A DNA stretch of 64,000 bases from Rhizobium sp. SL42 (GCF_021729845.1 NZ_CP063397.1:1130001-1194000), one strand, 5' to 3'. Numbered from the stretch's first letter, positions 52,796-61,950 are shown. The notes: generated by a model not told the origin, from the letters alone. Numbers and translations are program-made.

Positions 52796-53635
52796 TCAGC
52801 TCTTCAGCGCGCTGATATGGTCATTGGCATAGGTTTCGACCGAGCGCGGCGCATTGCCGGTCAGCGTTTCGACATCAGAGGTCACCGCAGCAGTCCAGCC
52901 TTCGCGCACCGGATGGAAGATCGCGGCAAGGAAGCCGGCATAGTCGGCCGGAACGCCCGCGCCGGTCAGCATGCTGACAAAGGCCTCGTCGCTGATCGCG
53001 CTATAGCCGACCGGCTTGCCGATGGTCTTGGCAAGGATGGCTGCGGCCTCGGCATATCCAATGGCCTGCGGACCGGTCAGGTTGAAGGCGCGGCCATCGA
53101 ATTCTGTGCTCGTCAGCGCGGCGGCGGCGCTTGCCGCGATGTCGCGGGCGTCGATGAAGCTGGACTTGCCGTCGCCGGCCGGAACGGCGATCTGGCCATG
53201 GTCGATACCGGCCTTCCAATAGGTATGGAAATTGTCGGAAAACCAGTTGGGCCGCAGGATAACGTAAGGCACGCCTGACTTTTCGATGGCGATCTCGATC
53301 TGGCGATAGGGAATGCTGTCATCCGCATCGACGCCGAAAACGCTCTGGAACACGACCTTCACCCTGCGCGCAAAGGCGGCCTCGAGCACCGGCATCAGCA
53401 GACCGATCGAATCGACGCTGCCCGATGCCAGCATGATATAGGCCCGGTCGACGCCGTCGAGCGCAGGGCCGAATGTGGACGGGTCCGTGTAGTTGAACAC
53501 AACGCCCTTCGCGCCGTCGACCGTCTTGCCGGAGCGCGAGGCTGCCTTGACCTTTTCGCCCCGGGCGATGAGGGCCTTGACCAGCGGCGCGCCCACATTG
53601 CCAGTGGCGCCGAGAATCAGGATCTTGTTCGACAT
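52796..53635 (-). CDS. NmrA-like NAD(P)H-binding reductase (QorB/YtfG type)
   Basis: A 279-residue atypical SDR: Rossmann motif ILILGATGNVGAPLVKALIA, AYIMLASGSVDSIG and a substrate-binding C-terminal half; no YxxxK catalytic pair, as in NmrA/QorB proteins. Divergent from an HxlR regulator, the same arrangement as E. coli ytfG-ytfH and other quinone-responsive pairs, so quinone reduction is the leading guess. Start at 53635 follows GAGGA. Confidence 0.88.
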   Translation of the reverse strand: MSNKILILGATGNVGAPLVKALIARGEKVKAASRSGKTVDGAKGVVFNYTDPSTFGPALDGVDRAYIMLASGSVDSIGLLMPVLEAAFARRVKVVFQSVFGVDADDSIPYRQIEIAIEKSGVPYVILRPNWFSDNFHTYWKAGIDHGQIAVPAGDGKSSFIDARDIAASAAAALTSTEFDGRAFNLTGPQAIGYAEAAAILAKTIGKPVGYSAISDEAFVSMLTGAGVPADYAGFLAAIFHPVREGWTAAVTSDVETLTGNAPRSVETYANDHISALKS

Positions 53636-53742
53636 GTCTTTCATTCCTCGAATGATTGAGTAGGTATCTATTGGAAACCAGCTTCCGATCGGATATATAA
53701 TCACATTCAGAAATCGTGAAAGAAGGCACTTTCGGGTGACAT

Positions 53743-53760
53743 GGTTTCCTTGAGGAAACC
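53743..53760. promoter_or_regulatory. Palindromic operator for the HxlR regulator
   Basis: GGTTTCC-TTGA-GGAAACC, perfect 7-bp arms, 24 bp before the HxlR gene ATG. A partial copy (GGAAACC, 53673) lies nearer the NmrA gene, so both promoters may be covered. Confidence 0.65.
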
Positions 53761-53783
53761 ACCCGCAGTGCCGAGGACAGGCC

Positions 53784-54149
53784 ATGCAGCAACCTTATGA
53801 TGTCTATGAAGAGAACTGCCCGACCCGCCAGGTACTGGCCCGTGTCGCCGACAAATGGGCTTTGCTGGTCCTTGATCGGCTGGACGGCGAGCCGGTGCGC
53901 TTCAATCACCTGAGGCGCGATATCAAGGGCGTTTCGCAAAAGGTCCTGTCGCAGACCCTGAAACGGCTCGAGCGCGATGGCATGGTTTCGCGCACGGTCT
54001 TCCCGACCGTGCCGGTGACGGTGGAATATGCCCTGACCCCGCTTGGCCGAACCCTGACCGAGACGGTGGCCGCCATGGCCCACTGGGCGGAAAAGCACAT
54101 GGATGCCGTGCTGGCGGCACAGCAGACCTATGACGCGCAGTCGCGATAG
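53784..54149 (+). CDS. HxlR family redox-sensing regulator
   Basis: A 121-residue winged-helix protein: CPTRQVLARVADKWALLVLD, RFNHLRRDIKGVSQKVLSQT, LKRLERDGMVSRTVFPTVPV and VEYALTPLGRTL. A single Cys at position 12 matches the conserved N-terminal thiol of redox-responsive members (YodB, QorR, HypR). It likely represses itself and the NmrA gene until oxidised by quinones or aldehydes. Confidence 0.92.
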   Translation: MQQPYDVYEENCPTRQVLARVADKWALLVLDRLDGEPVRFNHLRRDIKGVSQKVLSQTLKRLERDGMVSRTVFPTVPVTVEYALTPLGRTLTETVAAMAHWAEKHMDAVLAAQQTYDAQSR

Positions 54150-54173
54150 TCGGCGATCAGTCGCTGTCGAGGA

Positions 54174-55049
54174 TCAGTTGGTTCCGTCGAATGTCAGTAC
54201 CGTACCATAGAGTTCGGGTCGGCGGTCGCGGAACAACCCCCAGGCCGCGCGCTGCTTTGCGATCCCGTCGAGATCGAAGCTCGCCGTCAGCACCGCCTCG
54301 TCCTGACGCCCGGCTTCTGCAATCTTGCCCCCGGTCTGGTCGGCGATGAAGGACGAGCCGTAGAAGGTGAGCTCCGTGCCCTTGCGACCGGCTTCGACGC
54401 CGATCCGGTTCGAGGCGATGACCGGCATCAGGTTGGCCGCCGCATGGCCCTGCATCACGCGTTGCCAATGCGCGGCGCTGTCGATCGTCGGATCCTGCGG
54501 TTCGGAGCCGATGGCGGTCGGGTAGAGCAGCAGTTCCGCCCCCAGCAGCGCCATCGAGCGTGCCGCTTCGGGGAACCACTGGTCCCAGCAGATGCCGACG
54601 CCGATCTTCGCATAACGCGTCTGCCAGACCTTGAACCCGGTATCGCCGGGCGAGAAATAGTATTTCTCCGTATAGCCGGGACCATCCGGGATGTGGCTCT
54701 TGCGGTAGAAGCCGAGAACGGTGCCATCCGCATCGACGATTGCGACGCTGTTGAAAAAGGCCGGGCCTGCCTTCTCAAAAAAGCTGACGGGGATGACCAC
54801 GCCAAGCTCCGCTGCAAGCCGTGAAAAATGCGCGATCAGCGGATTGCCCTCAAGGGGTTTTGCCAGGTCGAAGAATTCCGCGATCTGGTCCTGACAGAAA
54901 TACGGCGCCTCGAAGAGTTCCTGGATGAGCGCGATCTGCGCGCCCTTGCCAGCGGCCTCGCGCACCAGCTTTTCGGCGCGCGCGATATTGCCGGAGATGT
55001 CCCAGCCGCAGGCCATCTGCGTGGCCGCCACGGTGACGATACGTGTCAT
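54174..55049 (-). CDS. aguB: N-carbamoylputrescine amidase
   Basis: Nitrilase-superfamily enzyme of 291 residues converting N-carbamoylputrescine to putrescine. Catalytic triad Glu (LIQELFEAPYFCQDQ), Lys (YRKSHIPDGPGYTEKYYF) and Cys (GVGICWDQWFPEAAR) are present with the AguB-specific surroundings. Third gene of a minus-strand operon, 11 bp after the FAD oxidoreductase gene. No agmatine deiminase (AguA) is nearby, so its substrate must come from elsewhere. Confidence 0.93.
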   Translation of the reverse strand: MTRIVTVAATQMACGWDISGNIARAEKLVREAAGKGAQIALIQELFEAPYFCQDQIAEFFDLAKPLEGNPLIAHFSRLAAELGVVIPVSFFEKAGPAFFNSVAIVDADGTVLGFYRKSHIPDGPGYTEKYYFSPGDTGFKVWQTRYAKIGVGICWDQWFPEAARSMALLGAELLLYPTAIGSEPQDPTIDSAAHWQRVMQGHAAANLMPVIASNRIGVEAGRKGTELTFYGSSFIADQTGGKIAEAGRQDEAVLTASFDLDGIAKQRAAWGLFRDRRPELYGTVLTFDGTN

Positions 55050-55060
55050 GTCGTTCTCCC

Positions 55061-56359
55061 TTACACACCCAGCCTGTCGCGAAGTCCGTACCACCATGCG
55101 CCGAGCGTGGTCAGCGGCACGCGGAACATCCGCCCACCCGGGAAGGGATAGGCCTGGAGCGAGGACCAGACGTCGAAGCGGCTCGCCTGGCCGTTGACCG
55201 CTTCGCCGAGGATCTTGCCGAGCAGATGGGTGGTGGTCACGCCATGACCCGAGTCGCCATGCGAGAAATAGACCGTGTCCGACAGCTTGCCCATATGCGG
55301 AATGCGGGTCAGCGTCAGGGCGAAATTGCCGCTCCAGGCATAGTCGATCTTCACGTCCTTCAATTGCGGAAAGGTCTTCAGCATGTTCGGCCGAATGACG
55401 CCGGTGAGATTGGCCGGATCCTGGCCGCCATAACCGATGCCGCCGCCATAGAGCAGCCGGTTGTCGGCGGTGCGGCGATAGTAGTCGAGCACGTAATTGG
55501 CATCTTCGACACAGTAATTGGCCGGCAGCAGTTCCTCGATCAGCGCCGCATCGAGCGGTTCGGTTGCCATGACCTGGGAGGAGACCGGCATCATCTTTTC
55601 GGTGATCTTCGGCGCGAGACCGGCCATGTAGGCATTGCCGCAGACCAGCACGAACTTTGCCCGCACCATGCCGCGCTCCGTTCGGGCATATGGCTGTGCG
55701 CCTGTGTTCAGCTCGATCACCTTGGAGTTTTCGAAGATCCTGCCGCCGAGGCTTTCCACGGCAGCCGCTTCGCCGAGGACGAGGTCGAGCGGATGGATGT
55801 GGCCGCCATGCCTATCGATCATGCCGCCGACATAGCGGTCGGCCTTCACATAGCGGGAGACCTCGCTTTTCGACACCATGTCCAGGCCGTCATGGCCGTG
55901 TTTCTGCCAGGTGGCGCGCACCTCGCTCATTTCGCGCACCTGCTTGTCGGTGAACGCAGCAAAGAAGCCGCCATCGACGAGATCGCAGTCGATGCCGTAT
56001 TTCGCGATGCGTTCGCGGATGATCCTGCCGCCCTCGAGCGACATTTCGCCGAGCTTCGCCGCACGGTCGGGGCCATAACGCTTGGCGATGGTGTCGAGGT
56101 CGCGGCTATAGCCATTGACGATCTGCCCGCCATTGCGGCCCGACGCGCCAAAGCCGATGCGGTCGGCTTCCAGCACGATGACGGAATAGCCGGTTTCCGC
56201 CAGTTGCAGGGCGGCAGAGATGCCGGTGAACCCGGCGCCGATCACGCAGATATCGGTATTCAATTCGCCTTCAAGGCTGGTGCGTACCCGCTTGTCGCGA
56301 GCAGAGGCTGCATAATAGGTGGCCGCGTGGCCGGGATTGGCTCCGATAGACTTGGTCAT
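55061..56359 (-). CDS. puuB: Gamma-glutamylputrescine oxidoreductase-type FAD enzyme
   Basis: DAO-family flavoprotein of 432 residues: N-terminal ATYYAASARDKRVRTSLEGE, FAD motif CVIGAGFTGISAALQLAETG, SGRNGGQIVNGYSRD and C-terminal GDSGHGVTTTHLLGKILGEA. These match PuuB/OrdL proteins that oxidise gamma-glutamylated polyamines. Directly downstream of the PuuA-like synthetase (10 bp), supporting the pathway. Symbol given by family similarity and context. Confidence 0.87.
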   Translation of the reverse strand: MTKSIGANPGHAATYYAASARDKRVRTSLEGELNTDICVIGAGFTGISAALQLAETGYSVIVLEADRIGFGASGRNGGQIVNGYSRDLDTIAKRYGPDRAAKLGEMSLEGGRIIRERIAKYGIDCDLVDGGFFAAFTDKQVREMSEVRATWQKHGHDGLDMVSKSEVSRYVKADRYVGGMIDRHGGHIHPLDLVLGEAAAVESLGGRIFENSKVIELNTGAQPYARTERGMVRAKFVLVCGNAYMAGLAPKITEKMMPVSSQVMATEPLDAALIEELLPANYCVEDANYVLDYYRRTADNRLLYGGGIGYGGQDPANLTGVIRPNMLKTFPQLKDVKIDYAWSGNFALTLTRIPHMGKLSDTVYFSHGDSGHGVTTTHLLGKILGEAVNGQASRFDVWSSLQAYPFPGGRMFRVPLTTLGAWWYGLRDRLGV

Positions 56360-56369
56360 GGCATGCACC

Positions 56370-57728
56370 TCACACGGTCCGGATATAGGCGTCGTATTCG
56401 ACGTCTGTCACACGCTGGGAAAACTCCGACAGTTCCTGCTGCTTGCAGGCCGTGTAGAGCCCGCGATATTTCGGCCCGAGCGCCGCATAGACAAAGCTCG
56501 ACTTGGCAAAGCGCTGGATCGCATAGTCCCAGTTGGTCGGCAGCGGCTCGTGGCTGACGGCATGGTCGTCGCCGGAAATCGCGCCGCCCGGCGGTGTCTT
56601 CTCCTTCATGCCGGCAAGTGCCGCCGACAGGATCATCGCCAGAACCAGATAGGGGTTGGTGTCGGAGCCGGCGACGCGGTGTTCGATGCGGGTCGCGGGC
56701 TTGGATGCGGTGATCACGCGCACGGCGGCCGAGCGGTTGTCGAAGCCCCAGGACGCATAGGTCGGCGCATGTTCGGAGGGGCGCAGGCGGCGATAGGAGT
56801 TCTGGTGTGGCGCAAACACAGCCATGCTCTCGCCCATCGCTTCCAGCAGCCCGCCGACCGAATGCAGCAGCGTGTCGGCCGGGCCGTCCTCGCCGACATA
56901 GATGTTGCGGCCGTTTTCATCCAGCACCGAAAAATGCACATGCATGCCGCTGCCGGCCTGCATGCCATAGGGCTTGGCCATGAAGGTGGCGTCGAGATCG
57001 TTGGCGCGCGCAACGCCCTTGACGATGCGCTTCAAAAGCACCGCATAATCGGCCGCCGCCAGCGCATCCGGCACATGGTTGAGATTGATTTCATACTGAC
57101 CGGGACCGTTTTCCCGCAACGTCGTATCGGCCGGCACGTTCTGCGCCTTGGCGGCGCTGGAAATGCCGTGGAACACCTCTTCGAAATCCTGCAGTTCGGA
57201 AATCGACAGCACCTGCGTCTGCCCCGTATGCCAGCGCCCGTCGCGCGTATTCGGTGGTCGCACCGGATCAAGCGCCGAACGCACCGGGTCGATCAGGTAG
57301 AATTCGAGTTCGGTGGCAACAACCGGCGTCAGCTTCTCGCGCTTGTAGCGCTCCAGCACATTGGCAAGCACCTGGCGCGGATCGGCATAGAAGGCATCGC
57401 CCTCGGTCGTCTTCATCTGCAGCAAGACCTGGGCCGTCGGGCGCGACAGCCAGGTGACGCGCGACAGGGTCCCCGGAACCGGAAAGCAGATTCCGTCCGG
57501 ATCGCCGGTGCCTTCTGCAAGGCCCGCGGCATTGACGTCACGGCCCCAGACGTCGAGTGCATAGACCGAGCGTGGCATGGCCATGCCGTTGGTCAGCACG
57601 TCGATCGCCCGTTCGCGCGGGATCCATTTGCCGCGCGGCACGCCGTTGACGTCGATGACGAAGGCTTCAAGAACTTCAATATCAGGGTTTTGTGCGAAAA
57701 AATCTCGCGCCTGCTCGGCAATGTCCAT
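56370..57728 (-). CDS. puuA: Gamma-glutamylpolyamine synthetase (glutamine synthetase family)
   Basis: A 452-residue GS-fold ATPase: N-terminal beta-grasp with VIDVNGVPRGKWIPRE, active-site VVATELEFYLIDP, ENGPGQYEINLNH, GSGMHVHFSVLDENG, and NRSAAVRVITASKP...RIEHRVAGSDTNPYLVLAM. The adenylylation Tyr motif of GlnA is missing, as expected for PuuA-type enzymes. First gene of the operon; ribosome site weak. A perfect 8-bp inverted repeat lies 200 bp upstream. Confidence 0.88.
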   Translation of the reverse strand: MDIAEQARDFFAQNPDIEVLEAFVIDVNGVPRGKWIPRERAIDVLTNGMAMPRSVYALDVWGRDVNAAGLAEGTGDPDGICFPVPGTLSRVTWLSRPTAQVLLQMKTTEGDAFYADPRQVLANVLERYKREKLTPVVATELEFYLIDPVRSALDPVRPPNTRDGRWHTGQTQVLSISELQDFEEVFHGISSAAKAQNVPADTTLRENGPGQYEINLNHVPDALAAADYAVLLKRIVKGVARANDLDATFMAKPYGMQAGSGMHVHFSVLDENGRNIYVGEDGPADTLLHSVGGLLEAMGESMAVFAPHQNSYRRLRPSEHAPTYASWGFDNRSAAVRVITASKPATRIEHRVAGSDTNPYLVLAMILSAALAGMKEKTPPGGAISGDDHAVSHEPLPTNWDYAIQRFAKSSFVYAALGPKYRGLYTACKQQELSEFSQRVTDVEYDAYIRTV

Positions 57729-58018
57729 AGGGCACCGTTTGGCTAGATGGTCTGCTTGATGTCTAACACGTGTCGCCACGCCAGCGGGACATGCCGCTAA
57801 CGATAGACGCTTTTCGCGTTATAGATCAGAAACCGCACCATGCCTCGGCTGCCTCTCGATTTTCCCCTCGACCGGTGGCCCCTTGTTGAAGCCCGTTTTT
57901 ATCCGATCAGCCACCCACCCGGGTGACAATTTGGTCAAGCGACCAAATCCCAGATAGCATCCCGGCGCTGAAAAGGCCAGCCCGCAGGGAACAACCGGCT
58001 ATTGTCCGCGCTATCGCC
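57729..58018. promoter_or_regulatory. Upstream region of the polyamine operon
   Basis: About 290 bp without a gene. ATTTGGTC-AAGC-GACCAAAT at 57929-57948 is a perfect inverted repeat, of the TGGTC/GACCA type seen with GntR-family regulators, and probably controls puuA-puuB-aguB. No regulator gene for it is in the window. Confidence 0.5.
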
Positions 58019-59272
58019 TCAGGGATTGAAGCGTTCCGGGCGCCAGGCCGTCGTGTCGAGGAACGGCTTTTCGCCATCCATCATCTCTGCGATCAGGCGG
58101 CCGGTGACGGGGCCAAGCGTCAATCCGTGATGGGCATGCCCGAAGGCAAACCACAGCCCGTCATGGCGCGGCGCCTTGCCGATCACCGGCATCATGTCCG
58201 GCGTACAGGGGCGGGCGCCCATCCAGGGTTCGGCATCCAGCCGTTCGCCGAGCGGAAAGATTTCCCGCGCCACCTTTTCGGCCCGCGCAAGCTGCACCGG
58301 CGATTTCGGCGCATCGCGATCGGCAAATTCCGCCCCGGTCGTCAGCCGGATGCCCCTTTCCATCGGCGCAAGGAAATAGCCGCGTTCGCCATCCATCGCC
58401 CAGTTGTTCAAGACTGCATTGCCGGCCGGCGCATAATGCATGTGATAGCCGCGCTTGACCCCGAGCGGGAAACGGTAGCCGAGCTTGGCGGTTATTTCCT
58501 GTGCCCAGGGACCGACGGCGAGCACCACCTCTTCGCCCTCGACCATGCCGTCGTCGGTCCTGACCTTCCAGCCGCGACCGCTGGCGCCCGGCTCGAGTGT
58601 GGTCGCGTCACCCTTGACGAAACGGCCGCCGAGCGACTGGAAATAGGCGAGATAGGCCGCCGTCAATCCATGCGGATTGGTCACCGACCACGGATCGTTC
58701 CATTTCAATGCGCCGATGAAATCGCCCGAAAGATGCGGCTCTTCCTTTGCCAGCTCCTCGCGTGACAGGCTCTGGAAGCTGATGCCGTATTCGCGGCCCA
58801 GGCGCTCGGCTTCCGCCACTTCGGCGTCGCGCTTGCCGCTGGTCCGAAACAGTTCCATCCAGCCGTCCTTGCGGATGAACCGCCCCGCATCGGCAGCCTC
58901 GATCAGCACCTGATGCTCTGAGATCGAGTTTTCGATCAGCGGCGCATAGGCGCGGGCAATCACCTGGTGCCGCGGCCTGTTGGAATGCCACCAGTAGCGT
59001 GCCAGGAACGGCACGAGCTTCGCCAGCGCGCTGCCATGGTAGTGGGCGTCGATCCGGTTGTTCAGCCCGTAGCGCAGCAACAGCCCGAGATCCTGCGGGA
59101 AGGCATAGGGAACCACGCCTTCGCGCTGGATCAGCCCGGCATTGCCGAACGAGGTTTCCTCGCCGGGATCGCGCCGGTCCACCAGAACCACGGCGCGCCC
59201 GCGACGCGCCAGGTGAATTGCGGTGGACACGCCGATGATGCCGGCGCCAAGCACGATGGTGACCTTGGACAT
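58019..59272 (-). CDS. D-amino acid dehydrogenase-type FAD oxidoreductase
   Basis: A 417-residue DadA-like enzyme: FAD motif TIVLGAGIIGVSTAIHLARR, SFGNAGLIQREGVVPYAFPQ, a membrane-proximal region AKLVPFLARYWWHSNRPRH, and C-terminal PWMGARPCTPDMMPVIGKAP with HAHHGLTLGPVTGRL. Could oxidise D-amino acids or cis-4-hydroxy-D-proline (HypO-like). The start is preceded by a TTGTATACAA palindrome. The nearby DHDPS-family gene fits a hydroxyproline route, but this is only inference. Confidence 0.88.
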   Translation of the reverse strand: MSKVTIVLGAGIIGVSTAIHLARRGRAVVLVDRRDPGEETSFGNAGLIQREGVVPYAFPQDLGLLLRYGLNNRIDAHYHGSALAKLVPFLARYWWHSNRPRHQVIARAYAPLIENSISEHQVLIEAADAGRFIRKDGWMELFRTSGKRDAEVAEAERLGREYGISFQSLSREELAKEEPHLSGDFIGALKWNDPWSVTNPHGLTAAYLAYFQSLGGRFVKGDATTLEPGASGRGWKVRTDDGMVEGEEVVLAVGPWAQEITAKLGYRFPLGVKRGYHMHYAPAGNAVLNNWAMDGERGYFLAPMERGIRLTTGAEFADRDAPKSPVQLARAEKVAREIFPLGERLDAEPWMGARPCTPDMMPVIGKAPRHDGLWFAFGHAHHGLTLGPVTGRLIAEMMDGEKPFLDTTAWRPERFNP

Positions 59273-59297
59273 GGTATTTCAGTTCCCTGAGGGCAAG

Positions 59298-59307
59298 TTG
59301 TATACAA
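59298..59307. promoter_or_regulatory. FadR-type GntR palindrome before the DadA-like gene
   Basis: TTGTATACAA, 10-bp perfect palindrome, 26 bp upstream of the ATG; fits the TNGT-NN-ACNA pattern of FCD-domain GntR regulators. Confidence 0.45.
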
Positions 59308-59460
59308 AGGATGCAATTGCCGCGATGGCGGTGCAAATGAAAAATGGTCGCATCCGCCGAAATCCGCAAAATCCTTGGCGAAACATCGATCCTTCACTAT
59401 CTCCGACCCAGCTGCTGGAGCTATATGACTGAGAAAGTCAGCTTTTAGAAAAGGTCCCGG

Positions 59461-59823
59461 ATGCGTTTTCTGACACTCGCCGCAGCCTGGCTGCTGGTCG
59501 CGATCGGCATCATCGGTGTTTTCCTGCCGGTTCTGCCGACCACCCCGTTCATGATTGTCGCGGCCGGCCTGTTTGCCCGTTCCTCGCCGCGCTTCGAGCG
59601 ATGGCTGCTGGAACACCCCCGCTATGGCCAGCCGCTGACGGACTGGCGTCGCCAGGGGGCGATTTCGAAACAGGCAAAGGTGGCCTCGGTCTCCCTGATG
59701 AGCGCAAGCTATCTCATCGTCTGGTTCTTCGGACCGCCGCAGCTCTGGCTGAAACTGGCAATCGGCCTCATCCTGATTGCCTGCGCCGCCTTCGTGCTCA
59801 CCCGGCCGCTGCCCGATCCTTGA
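59461..59823 (+). CDS. YbaN/DUF454 family membrane protein
   Basis: A 120-residue protein with three to four helices (FLTLAAAWLLVAIGIIGVFL, PVLPTTPFMIVAAGLFARSS, LIVWFFGPPQLWLKLAIGLI). The LPTTPFMI...SPRFERWL pattern is typical of DUF454. Function unknown. Confidence 0.9.
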   Translation: MRFLTLAAAWLLVAIGIIGVFLPVLPTTPFMIVAAGLFARSSPRFERWLLEHPRYGQPLTDWRRQGAISKQAKVASVSLMSASYLIVWFFGPPQLWLKLAIGLILIACAAFVLTRPLPDP

Positions 59824-59868
59824 GGTGTCGCGCTTCGAGCGGTCGCCGATGGATGCGTAGCCGGCTCA

Positions 59869-59888
59869 GGCCCTCCTGTTGGAGGGCC
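59869..59888. terminator. Hairpin between convergent ybaN-like and DHDPS-family genes
   Basis: GGCCCTCC-TGTT-GGAGGGCC, perfect 8-bp stem, probable bidirectional terminator. Confidence 0.6.
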
Positions 59889-59959
59889 CCCTGTATGCTC
59901 GGCTCTGTCTGCTCGGCCCCTATCGGTCCGAACCGCTTCGATGAGACCTTGTAAGTCTT

Positions 59960-60922
59960 TCAGGCCTTGTATTTGGCCACGGCGCCGGAAAGCTTGCTCC
60001 AACCGCCATACCAGCTGTTGAACAGCTTGAACTGCGCCTCGACATAGCCGCGCTGGCTTGCCGTCAGGGCGTCGCTCTCGTTGAAATGCAGCGTGTATTC
60101 CGCGTCTCCCTTGAGCACCATCATGTGCTTGAAATAGAGCACGAGGTCGGCGCCTTCGTCGAAGGACGACAGGACGGCCAGCGCCTGTTCCAGCTCCAGC
60201 GCCCGCTGGCGCGCATCGGCGTCGCCGGCAGCTGCGGCCTGCGACAGGTTGCAAAGATGCAGCACTTCCTTGGGCAAGACGTTGCCGATGCCGGTGATAG
60301 CGCCAGTCGCACCGCAATTGACATAGCCGTGGAACACAGCGGTATCGACGCCGATCATCAGCGAAACATTGTCGTCGTGATTGGTGATGTGCTCTGCCGC
60401 ATAGCGCATGTCGGCCGGGCCGCCGAATTCCTTGAAGCCGACGAGGTTCGGATGTTCGGCACGCAGCGCGAAGAACAGGTCGGCACGGGTGGCAAAGCCG
60501 TAGTACGGGCTGTTGTAGATGACCGCCGCGAGATCGGGCGCCGCCGCAAGGATCGCCTTGAAATGCGCCTTCTGCGCCGTCACCGACGAGCCGCGCGACA
60601 GGACGCGCGGGATGACCATCAGGCCTTTCGCGCCGACCTTCTGGGCGTGTGCGGCATGCGCAACCGCACAGGCCGTGTTGACGGCACCGGTGCCGACGAT
60701 GACAGGAATGCCCGCCTCGACCAGCCGCTCGACGCCTTCCATGCGCTGCGCGTCGGTCAACAGCGGCCAGTCGCCCATCGACCCGCAATAGACGACGGCC
60801 GACATGCCGTCACCGATCAGCTGCTTGGCCTTGCGCACCAGTGCATCGAAATCCGGGCTGCGATCCGCCTTGCAGGGCGTCATCAGTGCCGGAACCACAC
60901 CCGAAAAAATCGTTGCCTTCAT
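59960..60922 (-). CDS. Dihydrodipicolinate synthase family protein
   Basis: Class I aldolase-fold lyase of 320 residues: FSGVVPALMTPCKADRSPDF, VVYCGSMGDWPLLTDAQRME (in place of GTTGE), VIVGTGAVNT, the Tyr region AVIYNSPYYGFATRADLFFA and Schiff-base Lys in NLVGFKEFGGP. Members split pyruvate-type substrates or deaminate pyrroline-4-hydroxy-2-carboxylate (HypD). DapA itself is unlikely because of the altered motif. Start follows AAGAGGAA. Confidence 0.87.
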   Translation of the reverse strand: MKATIFSGVVPALMTPCKADRSPDFDALVRKAKQLIGDGMSAVVYCGSMGDWPLLTDAQRMEGVERLVEAGIPVIVGTGAVNTACAVAHAAHAQKVGAKGLMVIPRVLSRGSSVTAQKAHFKAILAAAPDLAAVIYNSPYYGFATRADLFFALRAEHPNLVGFKEFGGPADMRYAAEHITNHDDNVSLMIGVDTAVFHGYVNCGATGAITGIGNVLPKEVLHLCNLSQAAAAGDADARQRALELEQALAVLSSFDEGADLVLYFKHMMVLKGDAEYTLHFNESDALTASQRGYVEAQFKLFNSWYGGWSKLSGAVAKYKA

Positions 60923-61323
60923 TGTCGAATTCCTCTTCGCGATCAAACGTGACTTGAGCCGCCCCGACCGTCGAAGCGCTGTCTTGGATGCTGATATACA
61001 GTCTTGTATTCTTTTTGTCGACAGAAAAATTGAGACGTTCGTAGAGTTGCCCGTGACGCGCCGCCGAGAGACATTGTAGGGGCAGGCTTGAAGGCAAGGC
61101 ACTGGCGGAACGGATCGCCGCGCCATGGCGAAAGGTGCGCGGGATATCCTGTAGCGGTGTCCCCGGAAACGAAACGCTGGCCGCCGCGGCAATTGCATGG
61201 CTGGCGTTGGCCATCGTAAGGTTTCCTGCGGCAGGCTCGAGACCAAGATCAGGCTCGAGATCAGGATCAGGATGGTGATCACCATCGCTGGCGCTGTGAC
61301 CATGACGAGGAAGGAGGGGCATC
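60923..61323. promoter_or_regulatory. Divergent intergenic region
   Basis: About 400 bp without a convincing gene. ATACA-GTCT-TGTAT (60996-61009) and TTGTCGACAG (61015-61024) are palindromes before the DHDPS-family gene; the second resembles TTGTATACAA before the DadA-like gene. Around 61240-61275 there are short repeats of GATCAGG. AGGAAGGAGGGG at about 61308-61319 is the ribosome site of the GFA gene. Confidence 0.45.
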
Positions 61324-61716
61324 ATGCATCGCTTCACCGGCAGTTGTTTATGCGGCAATGTCACCATCGCGGCCTCGGGCCAGCCTTATCGGGTGGGGCT
61401 TTGTCATTGCCTCGATTGCCGCAAGCATCACGGCGCACTGTTTCATGCTTCGGCGATATTCCCCGAGCATGCTGTCACGATCGATGGCGAGACTGGCGAA
61501 TACGCCGGACGGCATTTCTGCCCGCGCTGCGGCTCATCGGTTTTTTCCCGCTCGGCCGACGAAATCGAGGTCAACCTCGGCTCGCTCGATGCCCCCGACC
61601 AGTTGCGACCGACCTACGAATTGTGGACGGTTCGCCGCGAATCCTGGCTGCCGCCGTTTCCGCAGATGAGACGATACGCCGAAGACCGTAAGGCCGACGG
61701 CCGTCATGAGGAATAG
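61324..61716 (+). CDS. GFA (glutathione-dependent formaldehyde-activating) family protein
   Basis: A 130-residue Zn-binding protein: GSCLCGNVTIAASGQPYRVG, LCHCLDCRKHHGALFHASAI and HFCPRCGSSVFSRSADEIEV carry the CxCG, CxxC and CPxCG motifs of the GFA/Mss4-like fold. Substrate unknown; the name reflects the family only. Confidence 0.92.
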   Translation: MHRFTGSCLCGNVTIAASGQPYRVGLCHCLDCRKHHGALFHASAIFPEHAVTIDGETGEYAGRHFCPRCGSSVFSRSADEIEVNLGSLDAPDQLRPTYELWTVRRESWLPPFPQMRRYAEDRKADGRHEE

Positions 61717-61950
61717 AGCACAAGCGCCAACCGGGAGGGCAGGGATTCCCGATCGAGACCCGTCGCGCCGCGCTAACGAATTAAAATTGCAGCGTTTTTA
61801 GGGGGGATTAGGCTGGATTCCTGGATTCTGACATTATTTGTTGGTTTCCACGCGGAACTGAGCCGGTTAGGCGCATAATTTCCATTGAGAATTGAGCCAT
61901 GTGAACCTTCCCCCAACGCGGTGAGCGACGGGGGCAACGGAGTGATCCAC

